Shown here in pieces: positions 26,392 through 35,475 of a DNA stretch of 64,000 bases; positions within the stretch are counted from its first letter, which is position 1; the number at the start of each line of letters is the position of its first letter. This DNA comes from Algoriphagus terrigena DSM 22685. Lineage in GTDB: Bacteria > Bacteroidota > Bacteroidia > Cytophagales > Cyclobacteriaceae. Both the position numbers and the translations under genes were made by a program. The DNA lies in contig NZ_AUBW01000013.1 in the NCBI RefSeq assembly GCF_000429445.1, positions 1 through 64,000 of the forward strand. Direction: 5' to 3'. Under the pieces are notes generated by a model that had not been told where the DNA came from, ran no database searches, and saw nothing but the letters and a program-made list of their open reading frames with translations.

Positions 26392-26603
26392 TGTGTTTTT
26401 CTAATATTTGAAACGATAAGATCCTTAGCATCAACCTCTAACACCTCTGCTACTTCAAAGAGCATTTCGAGAGATGGCTGTCTTTTATTGGTGCACCAAG
26501 TAGAGATGGTAGAAATGTTTTTCCCTAGACTCTCCGCAAGCCATTTATTTGACTTTCCTTTTTCCGCCAAAACGGCCTTAAGTCGATTAATTCGCGATTC
26601 CAT
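26388..26603 (-). CDS. Small XRE-family regulator, C-protein-like
   Basis: The 71-residue product is a single HTH_3 domain (KGKSNKWLAESLGKNISTIS, TWCTNKRQPSLEMLFEVAEVLEV). It overlaps the methyltransferase start by four bases (ATGA). Small XRE proteins that head restriction-modification operons often act as controller (C) proteins that delay or tune expression. That role is inferred from position and size. The RWCTNK-type recognition segment is also found in such proteins. Confidence 0.85.
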   Translation of the reverse strand: MESRINRLKAVLAEKGKSNKWLAESLGKNISTISTWCTNKRQPSLEMLFEVAEVLEVDAKDLIVSNIRKTQ

Positions 26604-26767
26604 TCAATTAATTTAGAGATTACGCAAATTAGCAATTTTCTTAGTACCTATCATCCCGGAGGAATATTTCCGCTTTAGATGATCTGATTGTTCATGTAGA
26701 TCGGATTCTAGAAATTAAGTTTAATTCACATACCATAATCAAGAAACCAATAAAAAACTGGAACTCG

Positions 26768-28096
26768 TCAGTTTGAGTATCCTATTTTCTTATACATTCG
26801 ACCTGCAATCCCCATTAGCTTATCTCGGTCATTTTCCCTTGTATATTTCAACAATTGGACTAAATCCCGATCTTGAACTTCCAAAATAGCTTTATCGAGT
26901 AGAGAAGCTGAAAACAAGCTAAACCACCTATTTACTGGACGGAACTCCATTAGCTTGTATAATAACCTATCATTGTACTTTAAGCATTCCTTAAAAAAAT
27001 GAATCCATCTATCTTTTGATATACCCTTTAAAATCTCGTCAACCACCTCTTGAGCTGCATTAGAAACTCCGTAAGCATTGCCTAGTTTTACAGAAAGAAT
27101 TGCTGTTACACAAATCGGAAAAGCGGGTATCGGAATGACACTTCCCATACTATATAAAGTACTAACAGGTTTTGGCTCGTTATAAAAATTGTTCATTCCG
27201 TCGTGTGCCGCTAAAATCTCGTTTGCAACTTTTATAAATGATGCGGATCGGAAATCTTCTGGCACAAAATCAAATCCTCTAACTTTTAGCAAAGCACGTT
27301 TTAGTCCACTAGCGGCTTTGGTTTGACCGTTTGTGAATAGTTCAGAATAGGTTCTCCCAATTTGCCATTTTTCAGCATGCTGTAAATTGCCCCATAACAT
27401 TGGTATAATAAGATTTGAGTTAGCCAGGGAATTTTCAAGCTGAGCACCATTCGAAGTTTTAATCAGTGAAATTAAAATACGAACAACTGCCCTGTGAAAA
27501 AAATATGGACTTTGAACTAGTTTTAGGATATAAGGATTCTCATCCTCAAGTATATTTCCCTCCAATTCAAGTCGAAAATTTTTAAAATCTATTGGAGCTT
27601 CAATTTTACTATAACGCAGTATACCTTGAATACAAGTCCTAACTATTGTTATAGCCTCGTCTTGCGTTATTTCATTCTCTTCATCTTCATCAAGTTCGGG
27701 TTGGTTAAAATGAGTAACAGTCTCCATTGCCCTTTTTAGCCTGAAAGCAGATGTTCCACTAATAACACCAAATTCCTCAGCAAGACGAATTGCTTCAAAA
27801 TCAGAGATTGCTTGTTGAATATTCGTATGTTCATTAATGTCGGGTCTATCTAACATCTCTGCGATAAATGAAATTCCCATTTTACTCAATTGGCTCTTCA
27901 GGTATATTACTGCTTTTGTCCACGTATAGGTGGAGACCATATCATATGCCTCGTTATTAAATGCGGTAATAATTTGCTTTTTGTCTTTATTGTGAAGCTG
28001 AACCCCATAGTCAACTAAGTCTTCTATTTTAGAGACGCTTTTAGGAATGGCTGGCAAATCAACATTTTGCCAAAGAACAAGTTCTTTGCTACTCAT
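26768..28096 (-). CDS. Unknown helical protein paired with the DAC-like gene
   Basis: The 442-residue product looks almost wholly alpha-helical, with no signal peptide, membrane helix or catalytic motif that I recognise. An acidic patch sits near residues 134-142 (LDEDEENEI), and a proline-rich hydrophobic stretch lies near 320-335 (SVIPIPAFPICVTAIL). Its start overlaps the DAC-like gene by eight bases, so the two are translationally coupled. A 164-bp gap separates it from the XRE-methyltransferase operon downstream, in the same direction. It could be an adaptor or an effector of a nucleotide-sensing pair. It looks intact, but the function is unknown. Confidence 0.7.
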   Translation of the reverse strand: MSSKELVLWQNVDLPAIPKSVSKIEDLVDYGVQLHNKDKKQIITAFNNEAYDMVSTYTWTKAVIYLKSQLSKMGISFIAEMLDRPDINEHTNIQQAISDFEAIRLAEEFGVISGTSAFRLKRAMETVTHFNQPELDEDEENEITQDEAITIVRTCIQGILRYSKIEAPIDFKNFRLELEGNILEDENPYILKLVQSPYFFHRAVVRILISLIKTSNGAQLENSLANSNLIIPMLWGNLQHAEKWQIGRTYSELFTNGQTKAASGLKRALLKVRGFDFVPEDFRSASFIKVANEILAAHDGMNNFYNEPKPVSTLYSMGSVIPIPAFPICVTAILSVKLGNAYGVSNAAQEVVDEILKGISKDRWIHFFKECLKYNDRLLYKLMEFRPVNRWFSLFSASLLDKAILEVQDRDLVQLLKYTRENDRDKLMGIAGRMYKKIGYSN

Positions 28097-29132
28097 TTTC
28101 TTCTATTTCTATTTTTCCGTCTTGAGACTGAATGTACACTGATTCAATACCCTTGCCAATCAACTTACAAAGTGTTAAAAAGGTTCTACTCCTTGCACCA
28201 CCTGATGTATTCGTTTTTGCAATAGATTCAGGATGTTTTACAAATACATTATAAGCGGCAACCTCACCTCTATCCGTGAAGACTGTTATGCCATCACTTT
28301 CCATCATACCAACGATTATTGTGAAAAATCCATTCAATTTTGAGTTTGCCTGCAAATCATCTTTTTCTAAAAGCTCCTTTATAATTTCAGGAATATCAAT
28401 CCTCTCTCTTAAAATTATACCATCTTCCAATCTTTTAGGAACCAAACTTTTGCTACCACTGATAGTACATGCCAAAGTGCCATGGCCAATTTTCAAAATC
28501 TCATTAAACACCTTTTTGAAAAAATTTGAAGTTTGCTCTCTAATGCTAGCGTCAACGTGTCTCACAATCGTCTTAATAAATTCAGATTGGCTCTCAATTG
28601 GTGACCTACTGGTTTCTTCTCTTCCCCCAAAACTTATCATTAAAGGCTCGTTCTTAACGCCCTTTATTTCTATTAATTTATCAGATATTTGATGAAGAAG
28701 AATAACTTTAAGTTCGTCTGTTCCGTTGTTTATTAAAAAGTCTTCAATGGAGACAGACAATAACGATGTGCCGGCTCTAAAAACTCCAAAACTAAAATTA
28801 TCTTCATTTCTTTGAATATATATAGCCCAATCTGCTTCCGTCAGAGGAGCGCATTTTTTTAGCGCTCTTAACATTGTCTCTTTTGTCTTATCGCCCTGGC
28901 CAATATAACAGTGCTGAGACATGGGTAGTGACTTAATAATCAAATTCATATCGTCAACTATATATACTTTTGGAAACAAATCTTTCCCTTCTTCTCTATA
29001 ATTTACAAGCTGATTAACCAAAGAAACTATGCCATTTTGTGTAATCAGGCATTCCATTCCTTCAGCTTCCAAGAACGAAACAGTCTCTCCTAAAATTACC
29101 GACCTAAGTGAAATAGGTTTTCCGCTTTTCAT
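28089..29132 (-). CDS. DisA_N/DAC-like domain protein, probably a sensor
   Basis: The 347-residue protein ends in a region that can be aligned by eye with diadenylate cyclase (DAC) domains. GHGTLACTISG corresponds to the first strand, RIDIPEIIKELLEKDD to the helix before the active site, ESDGITVFTDRGEVAAYN to the HDGA motif region, and GGARSRTFLTLCKLIGKGIE to the GTRHRA helix, followed by a SVYIQSQDGKIEI strand. The catalytic motifs are altered: SDGI for HDGA and RSR for RHR. It may therefore bind rather than make a nucleotide. Degenerate DAC-like sensor families are known in conflict systems (for example Pfam DACNV-type names, from memory). The first half is unassigned. It starts the divergent part of the island. 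Confidence 0.6.
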   Translation of the reverse strand: MKSGKPISLRSVILGETVSFLEAEGMECLITQNGIVSLVNQLVNYREEGKDLFPKVYIVDDMNLIIKSLPMSQHCYIGQGDKTKETMLRALKKCAPLTEADWAIYIQRNEDNFSFGVFRAGTSLLSVSIEDFLINNGTDELKVILLHQISDKLIEIKGVKNEPLMISFGGREETSRSPIESQSEFIKTIVRHVDASIREQTSNFFKKVFNEILKIGHGTLACTISGSKSLVPKRLEDGIILRERIDIPEIIKELLEKDDLQANSKLNGFFTIIVGMMESDGITVFTDRGEVAAYNVFVKHPESIAKTNTSGGARSRTFLTLCKLIGKGIESVYIQSQDGKIEIEENE

Positions 29133-29572
29133 TTATATAAAATACATTTTATCTAATTATCATTAAAACATCTCTTACACGATAAGTACCCTTTTTTGAA
29201 CAAATGAAGAGAAAATTCCCTAATGAATAACAAGTTTCCTTTTTGTCTACCATCTCCGCAAAAACTTGACTGACTTTTGTCTGTTTTTCTGTGTAAGAAA
29301 CTGGTCTTCATTGATTAAAAACCGCAAAGAAGGTTGACTCCAATTAATTACTCAATGAAGATTTCAAGCTTCACTCAAAGCTAATACAAGGGTTTCGCCT
29401 CTAGGAGAGGCGGCTGAATCAGTGGTATACTTGAAAAAACATCCCTAACAATGCTGTTTTTAGCTCCGGGAATTTCAAGTCTAGAAGATAACGGTTCATT
29501 TTATTTGGTTAAAGGATGGCAATGCGGTGGCAGTGTTGGTATGGCTAAGAAAAGAAAAAATTAAGAGAGAAA

Positions 29573-29594
29573 AAATACCCAGTACTGGGTATTT
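29573..29594. promoter_or_regulatory. Perfect 22-base palindrome
   Basis: AAATACCCAG followed by TACTGGGTATTT is a perfect palindrome in an A-rich context. A partial match, TACTGGGTATTTTT, lies near 36676-36689. It could be a dimeric regulator site. The rest of 29133-29875 holds GC-balanced remnants but no open gene that I can support. Confidence 0.45.
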
Positions 29595-29875
29595 GGAGAA
29601 AAACGTCGAAAATTTGAGGATAAAAAACAGTTTTTTTTGGAACATCTGAGACCGACTAATCGTGTTCGGCATTTTCACCAGACGAGCTGAAAGGACAATG
29701 GGCGGAAAATCCTGCCGAATATCGCTTTACGGCCTGCGGTGGATCTTGTACTTAAACTGCACTGCTCGTGGCTGCCAAAGGGTCAGCGTCTGTTCCGCGA
29801 AAAGACTTCGCTCCTGACTATAGACGTGCAAGTGGTCACTGTTTTTTAACTCTATTCTGGGCATGGGGCGTTCGG

Positions 29876-30523
29876 TCAAACTTTTAATTTGACATCCTTC
29901 CCAAAGATAAAGAGCACCTTATCCAGCTTTTCCCTGAATTCCGTTTGTTCGTGAGGAGGTACTCGCTTGATCATGTTTTGAAACCATGTCCGATAGGAAT
30001 CCAATACTTTTTTGTCTGCGCTTTTGTAGAGCTCTTTCTTTCTGAGTTTGGCTACCGCCGCTTCCGAAAACTCTTGAAGCTTAAAAAGCTCAAAGGCCCG
30101 AAGTACGTGCTGATCGACTATGGGCTGTTGGTGATCTGCGAGGCTTGCCCCGTATTGTTTAAATACCAAGGAATAGGATGTCCTATCCCCTTCCCTGCCT
30201 GTGATGCCGTCGATCAGGTGCTGTACCTTGTGGATGTCTCCGTTTTTCCAAAGGACTGCGGCGAGAAGTTTGGTCAGGGGATCTTTAGAAAATTTCTCAG
30301 GATCTAGTTTGTGGTCCGCAGTAATTAATTCGGATTTTTTCAGTTGGTCGATATCCTCTCGTGTGAGGTTAAAGTCGAAATTTGGGTATTTCTCGTAAAA
30401 GGAACTGATTCTTTCTTTGAGCCCCTTGTCATTGATGGATTTATCTAGTTTCTCCAAGCTATCCACCGTCTCGAGTTCCTGGAACCGGGATTTTATGAGC
30501 TTGTGAGCTTCGAGGTTTTCCAT
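29876..30523 (-). CDS. Unknown helical partner of the HNH endonuclease
   Basis: I start this 215-residue protein at the ATG at 30523, 5 bp after the HNH stop; a GTG at 30535 would overlap that gene. It is charged and helical, with KYPNFDFNLTREDIDQLKKS near residues 45-65 and repeated Lys/Glu-rich helices. The middle contains HLIDGITGREGDRTSYSLVFKQYG. No known domain is seen. Position in the same transcript as an HNH nuclease, next to a helicase, suggests an accessory or immunity role. This is inferred from context. Confidence 0.75.
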   Translation of the reverse strand: MENLEAHKLIKSRFQELETVDSLEKLDKSINDKGLKERISSFYEKYPNFDFNLTREDIDQLKKSELITADHKLDPEKFSKDPLTKLLAAVLWKNGDIHKVQHLIDGITGREGDRTSYSLVFKQYGASLADHQQPIVDQHVLRAFELFKLQEFSEAAVAKLRKKELYKSADKKVLDSYRTWFQNMIKRVPPHEQTEFREKLDKVLFIFGKDVKLKV

Positions 30524-30528
30524 TTTTG

Positions 30529-31479
30529 TTAGCACTTAAACTTTGATGTTCGATGTGTCTCCAAATTTTCTTGACTTGGCCATTGGTACCTTTCCCGAGG
30601 AAGGAGGATATTCTTACCATCCAGAGCGGTTAATGCATACGGATGGGATTTATCTTCCGTCACCGATCTGGAGACCATTACTCTATACTCCGAATCAATG
30701 GTGATAAGTCCGGCATCGAATGCCCGATGGAGGTTAGGGCAAAGCGCGATTCCATTGGTCACCTGATCATCCTGGTCCCGGCTGAAAGGAACGATATGGC
30801 ATGCATCGATCAGGTACTTTCCCTGGGATGAGCTCACCTTCATGCCGGATATTGCACAGGTGTTTTGATAGATTTCGGGCACCATCTTTTTGAAGGTCCA
30901 ATTTCTCACATAGACCCATTCTTCCTCAGCTACCTGCAGACGCATTACTTTGGGGATTTCGTTGAGGACGTAATCCTCGACCGCATGGAGATAGGACCCG
31001 CGATTTCCCCTTCCTTCAAAGTATCGTTCTTTCGAAAAGGGAAAGTATGTGTGGATGAGGGACAGTCTTACGGCGTCCCTGTTTTTCTGCTGGGTCAGCA
31101 AATGAAAGACCGGCAAAGTCAGACTGGCGAATTCGACTATCTCTGCCAGGGTATGGATGCTTTTGATATGCTTGTCCAGGAGGGCACCCGGTAATGTCTG
31201 GATGTTCCAAAATGCAAACCCCTCCAGCTTATCATTCTGTAGATGATAAAACGGCAGTGTGAAGTCTTCTTTGAATCCCGTCGGAGCGAGCAAGTCCCAG
31301 TTTTCATGGAACGCGGAAACCAGCTCTGCATTGATGTAAAACCTGTCGTCGCTAATGTGACCCGACTCGATGAGGTCAAGGAGTGTGAGGATCAAGATCG
31401 GCTTGTGAGGTGCTGGACCATAGGGGGTAACGCCTCTCCTGAGTTGGGTGAGTCCTTTTAGAAAGCTATCTAGATCCAT
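30529..31479 (-). CDS. HNH restriction endonuclease (modification-dependent type likely)
   Basis: The 316-residue protein has an N-terminal head domain starting YGPAPHKPILILTLLDLIES, which matches the APHKPLLLL signature of McrA-like and sulfur-binding restriction proteins. The C-terminal HNH domain (about 205-265) shows CAISG, then ACHIVPFSRDQDDQVTNGI and LCPNLHRAFDAG. These give the ACH, N and H catalytic pattern. It should cut DNA, probably recognising modified bases or phosphorothioate DNA, as in the ScoMcrA/SprMcrA group, but the specificity is not visible. It is divergent from the helicase gene, with a 157-bp intergenic region, and followed by the helical partner gene. Confidence 0.85.
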   Translation of the reverse strand: MDLDSFLKGLTQLRRGVTPYGPAPHKPILILTLLDLIESGHISDDRFYINAELVSAFHENWDLLAPTGFKEDFTLPFYHLQNDKLEGFAFWNIQTLPGALLDKHIKSIHTLAEIVEFASLTLPVFHLLTQQKNRDAVRLSLIHTYFPFSKERYFEGRGNRGSYLHAVEDYVLNEIPKVMRLQVAEEEWVYVRNWTFKKMVPEIYQNTCAISGMKVSSSQGKYLIDACHIVPFSRDQDDQVTNGIALCPNLHRAFDAGLITIDSEYRVMVSRSVTEDKSHPYALTALDGKNILLPRERYQWPSQENLETHRTSKFKC

Positions 31480-31636
31480 TTCGATTAAAACCTTAAGGGC
31501 AAACTAAGGAGAATTTGTGATTATTCCTTAAGGACCTTGTTGCTAAAGAATGATTGAAAGCAAAGCAATTTGTTTAAATAGAAAGAATTAGTCTATTTCA
31601 AGCTATCCAAAGAGTCGTTTCAATTATCATTAACGC

Positions 31637-34600
31637 ATGCAGGAAGGAATTTACGAATCTCTGATATCCAAACTTGTTCAGTCCAAGCTTGATGATCTGG
31701 ATCAAGCCATATTTTTCATTGATCAAAAACCCATTGACAAGGCTGAGGCAAAGGATGTGCTTTCTCAGTATTTCTCCCTGGTACTCAAAAGAGCCCTCTC
31801 CTATTTCTCAGGCGAGGATGCCCTACTGAAGCAAATAGAACTGGTCAATAAATTGATCTTCCTAATCAAAGATGAGTTGGATGAGGAAGATTTTGAGCAA
31901 GATCTATTGGCGCTTAATACTAATTTTCTGACTGCCATTTTTTCCAAGATCGATTTAGGAGTTTCGGACTTTCAGTCCTTTCTAAAAAGGATCACGCCTG
32001 AATCCCGATTGATCTTCAGTTCCCTGATCACCGGTGGTGGCGGACCGAAGAAGCTCCAGATGGACGGGGAACTCCAAAAGGAGATCAGTTCTGCGGACCG
32101 GATTGATTTCCTGGTATCCTTTATCAAATGGGAAGGACTCCGCCTTCTGATGCAACAGCTTGAGGAGTTTACCAAAAGAGGTGGAAGACTGCGCCTGATC
32201 ACCACCACCTATGTGGGAGCTACGGATGCAAAAAGCGTGGAATTCCTCTCTCAACTGCCAAATACCGAGGTGAAGGTATCCTACAATACCAAGAACGAAC
32301 GGGTGCATGTGAAAGCGTATCTATTCTATCGTGATACGGGTTTTAATACCGCATATATCGGTTCGTCCAACCTATCCAAATCTGCGCTGACCAAAGGTCT
32401 GGAGTGGAATGTGAAGCTGAACAATACCGAGATCCCGCATGTATTAGAGACAGCGCAGCATACCTTCGATACCTATTGGAACAGCAAGGATTTTGAAACC
32501 TACGATCCTCTAAATCATTCGGAAAAGCTGAGGATCGCCTTAAAAGAGGGTCGATTTGGTGGTGGAGAAGGGAATGAACTCAACCTGGGATATTTTGATC
32601 TCAAGCCCTATACCTTTCAGGAAGAGATACTGGAGAAACTGGAAGTGGAACGATCTATACACGGGCGATTTAGAAACCTACTTGTCGCTGCCACGGGAAC
32701 TGGTAAGACGGTGATCTCTGCTTTTGATTTTCGCCGCTTTTACCAAAAAAATCCAGCGGCAAGGTTGCTCTTTGTGGCCCATCGAAAGGAGATTCTTCAG
32801 CAGGCCATGGGGACCTTCCGGGGGGTATTGAAGGATCATAATTTTGGGGAGCTCTGGGTAGATGGCGAGGAGCCCAGCCAGTACAGTCAGCTTTTTGCCT
32901 CTGTGCAGACGCTGAATAACCGACTGGAAAGCTTGAAGTTGTCGCCGGGCTATTTTGACTTCATCATAGTAGATGAGGTGCATCACATCGCCGCAGCAAG
33001 CTACCGCCCGATACTCCATCGATTTACCCCAAAGATTTTGCTGGGGCTTACCGCGACACCAGAACGAATGGATGGCGCGGATATTCTGGCCGATTTCTGT
33101 GATCATATCGCTGCTGAGATCCGACTTCCTGAAGCATTGAATCAGAAGTTGCTGTGCCCATTCAACTATTTTGGAATCTCTGATACGGTAGATCTTTCGC
33201 AGGTTGCTTGGTCTCGAGGACGGTATATTCCTTCCGAACTAAGTAATCTCTATACGAGCAATGATCAGCGTGTAAGAAATATTATCAGTTCGCTGGACAA
33301 ATATGTGACAGATGTTCAAGAAGTCCGGGCTTTGGGATTTTGTGTGACCCAAGAACACGCCCAGTTTATGGCCGAGAAGTTCCAGTTGGCGAACTTAAAG
33401 GCAGACTACTTGGTCAGTGGCAGAAATGAGAATCGGAAAGAAATCAGGAAACGACTGAGGAAAAAAGAGATCAATTACCTGTTTGTCGTGGACATCTTCA
33501 ACGAGGGGGTGGATATCCCTGAGATTGACACAGTGCTCTTTCTAAGACCTACAGAGAGCTTGACGGTGTTTTTGCAGCAGCTAGGTCGTGGGCTACGACT
33601 GGCTGACGGAAAGGACTGCCTGACGGTGTTGGACTTTGTCGGAAATGCGCGCTCGGAGTATGACTTTGAGGGGAAGTTTCGAGCGATGATTGGAAAGACG
33701 AATACCTCCATTGCCAGTGAACTGGAGCATAATTTCCAGCATGTCCCCTTAGGGTGTTCCATTATCCTGGAAAAGCAGGCCAGGGAGACGATCTTGAAAA
33801 ACATCAAGGCCTCGATCAGTCCGAATAGAATACAGCTTATCCAGAAGATCAAAAACTTCCAGCATCAAAGTGAGTTGCCGCTGACGCTGAAAAATTTCAT
33901 CACGCTGTACCAGTTCCCATTGGAGATTATCTACAAGCGTGGCACTTGGGGCCGACTGACTTTTGAAGCGGGTGTAGGACCGGAGCCCGATCTAACAAAT
34001 GAAAGAGAATGGCAAAGCTGTGTGGGAAAGAAATGGCTGTCCACTGAGTCTTATTCTTATTTCAGTTTTGTCCTTGGCCTAGCTAGAAGCAGTTTTCAGG
34101 TTGAGATTGCTTTCCTGACAGAAAATGAAAAAGCCATGTGTCTGATGCTCCACTATGATTTTTGGCAGAATGCGGGTGGTTTTGATTCCTTGGAGGCAAG
34201 CATCCGAGCTATTGGAAGAAATAAGGAACTGGTGAAGGAAATGATCCAGGTGCTGGAAATACGAATGGATCAGATTGGCTTTATGGAATTGGAGATCGAC
34301 CTACCCTATACTCAGCCGCTGAAGGTGCATAGCCGCTATACGAGAGACCAGATATTGGCAGCTTTTGGATTCAGCACATTTGAATCCAAGTCATCAAATC
34401 GGGAGGGAGTTGCGGAAAGAAGTGATCTGAATACGGAACTTCTATTTATTGACCTCAACAAATCAGATGAGCACTACTCCCCTACGACCATGTATGAGGA
34501 TTATGCTTTGAATGAGACCTTATTCCATTGGCAGTCGCAGAACGCGGCCCGACCGGACACTGGGAAAGGGTTAAGCTATGTCAACCATAAAACGACTGGG

Positions 34601-34789
34601 AAACGAATCCTGCTCTTCGTCCGTGAGGAAAAACAAAACCAGTATAAGAATACGATGGGTTATGTGTTTATCGGAGAAGGGAATATCCAGGATCACTACG
34701 GTTCGAAGCCTATGAGCATCAACTGGGAGCTAAACGAACCTATTCCGCCCTTTCTTTATCAAGCATCTGCTAAGCTTTCAGCTGGCTAA
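31637..34789 (+). CDS. PLD nuclease-SF2 helicase-DUF3427 protein
   Basis: The 1050-residue product has an unknown N-terminal domain (about 1-110), a PLD-like nuclease domain (about 120-275) with HVKAYLFYR and YIGSSNLSKSALTKG, and an SF2 helicase core. The core shows Walker A AATGTGKT (about 350), DEVH (about 442), LTATPERMDG (about 474) and QQLGRGLRLADG (about 646). A C-terminal DUF3427 region (about 755-1045) follows. Proteins of this layout occur in defence islands and resemble single-chain restriction-like translocases. Only one HxK motif is apparent in the PLD part. It is divergent from the HNH gene, so the two may form one locus. No obvious truncation. Confidence 0.92.
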   Translation: MQEGIYESLISKLVQSKLDDLDQAIFFIDQKPIDKAEAKDVLSQYFSLVLKRALSYFSGEDALLKQIELVNKLIFLIKDELDEEDFEQDLLALNTNFLTAIFSKIDLGVSDFQSFLKRITPESRLIFSSLITGGGGPKKLQMDGELQKEISSADRIDFLVSFIKWEGLRLLMQQLEEFTKRGGRLRLITTTYVGATDAKSVEFLSQLPNTEVKVSYNTKNERVHVKAYLFYRDTGFNTAYIGSSNLSKSALTKGLEWNVKLNNTEIPHVLETAQHTFDTYWNSKDFETYDPLNHSEKLRIALKEGRFGGGEGNELNLGYFDLKPYTFQEEILEKLEVERSIHGRFRNLLVAATGTGKTVISAFDFRRFYQKNPAARLLFVAHRKEILQQAMGTFRGVLKDHNFGELWVDGEEPSQYSQLFASVQTLNNRLESLKLSPGYFDFIIVDEVHHIAAASYRPILHRFTPKILLGLTATPERMDGADILADFCDHIAAEIRLPEALNQKLLCPFNYFGISDTVDLSQVAWSRGRYIPSELSNLYTSNDQRVRNIISSLDKYVTDVQEVRALGFCVTQEHAQFMAEKFQLANLKADYLVSGRNENRKEIRKRLRKKEINYLFVVDIFNEGVDIPEIDTVLFLRPTESLTVFLQQLGRGLRLADGKDCLTVLDFVGNARSEYDFEGKFRAMIGKTNTSIASELEHNFQHVPLGCSIILEKQARETILKNIKASISPNRIQLIQKIKNFQHQSELPLTLKNFITLYQFPLEIIYKRGTWGRLTFEAGVGPEPDLTNEREWQSCVGKKWLSTESYSYFSFVLGLARSSFQVEIAFLTENEKAMCLMLHYDFWQNAGGFDSLEASIRAIGRNKELVKEMIQVLEIRMDQIGFMELEIDLPYTQPLKVHSRYTRDQILAAFGFSTFESKSSNREGVAERSDLNTELLFIDLNKSDEHYSPTTMYEDYALNETLFHWQSQNAARPDTGKGLSYVNHKTTGKRILLFVREEKQNQYKNTMGYVFIGEGNIQDHYGSKPMSINWELNEPIPPFLYQASAKLSAG

Positions 34790-34870
34790 GAAGTTTCATT
34801 CTCTGACGGAATTTGACAGTTTGAGATTAGGTGACCCACCCTTGGGCTGATAGGATTCCTAATTTTGAAC

Positions 34871-35128
34871 ATGAACCAAATCATCCTGCTGTCCACAGAA
34901 TACATCACCCCCTCAAGAACTATTGAACTGATAAACCTGGTCAATTCAAGATCTTCGCGCTTGGTCTATGTCTACAATTTCGAAGGAATCCATCTTCGGT
35001 TTTTTGATTCCTTAATTTCAATTCTTCAGTTTTTTGAATCAGGCAATGAACCTGAGTATTCCTTTACCACAGAAGAGGATTTGGATGCTTTTTTGAAAGA
35101 TTTCAGAGTTAAGGGAGAAGCAAGATGA
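34871..35128 (+). CDS. Small protein of unknown function, coupled to the next gene
   Basis: The 85-residue product (MNQIILLSTEYITPSRTIEL at its start) is taken from the ATG at 34871; an in-frame TTG lies two codons upstream. It is a mixed alpha/beta protein with several Phe and Tyr residues (VYVYNFEGIHLRFFDS) and an acidic helix (TTEEDLDAFLKDF). No domain is recognised. Its stop overlaps the start of the following gene (ATGA), which suggests that the two small proteins act together. It lies about 80 bp past the helicase gene and could belong to that transcript. Confidence 0.65.
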   Translation: MNQIILLSTEYITPSRTIELINLVNSRSSRLVYVYNFEGIHLRFFDSLISILQFFESGNEPEYSFTTEEDLDAFLKDFRVKGEAR

Positions 35129-35439
35129 AAAACCTCCGCCTCAACTACCGCTACCGGGATGCGCATAATTACAAGGAATTTGGGAGTGTAGTATTTGCCA
35201 ATCCTACCGGAATGTCCGTCGAGGAAGCCACTGCTCTACTCCGGGGAAAGTTGATATCCGAGGAGTTTTTTGTTCCCCAGGACTGGGGATTGCCTAGACT
35301 CCATACCCGGCCCTATGATCCGGCTGTGGATCATGAGTGGCATGAGTTTGAGGAGTTTGAATTGACTGATGAGGCGGCTACGGATGGACGGGAGATTGAG
35401 GGATTTTTGGAAGGGGTGGTGAAGGGATATGAGGTCTAA
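35125..35439 (+). CDS. Conserved small acidic protein, parent of the pseudogene at 40.1 kb
   Basis: The 104-residue protein starts MKNLRLNYRYRDAHNYKEFG and continues SVVFANPTGMSVEEATALLR, LISEEFFVPQDWGLPRLH and an acidic end (DPAVDHEWHEFEEFELTDEAA). It has no recognised domain. A second copy of the gene at 40104-40535 has lost its start codon and is broken by an inserted repeat. The conservation between the copies suggests that this one is the functional copy. It overlaps the preceding 85-residue gene by four bases. A toxin-antitoxin pair is possible but unsupported. Confidence 0.75.
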   Translation: MKNLRLNYRYRDAHNYKEFGSVVFANPTGMSVEEATALLRGKLISEEFFVPQDWGLPRLHTRPYDPAVDHEWHEFEEFELTDEAATDGREIEGFLEGVVKGYEV

Positions 35440-35475
35440 AAGCATCTCAATGGTAGTGGACAGCATCCCTCGCTC

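Noticed and set aside
29133..29875. tRNA or other RNA gene in the spacer before the HNH locus
   Set aside because: No cloverleaf or known RNA pattern is visible; hairpins are short and isolated.
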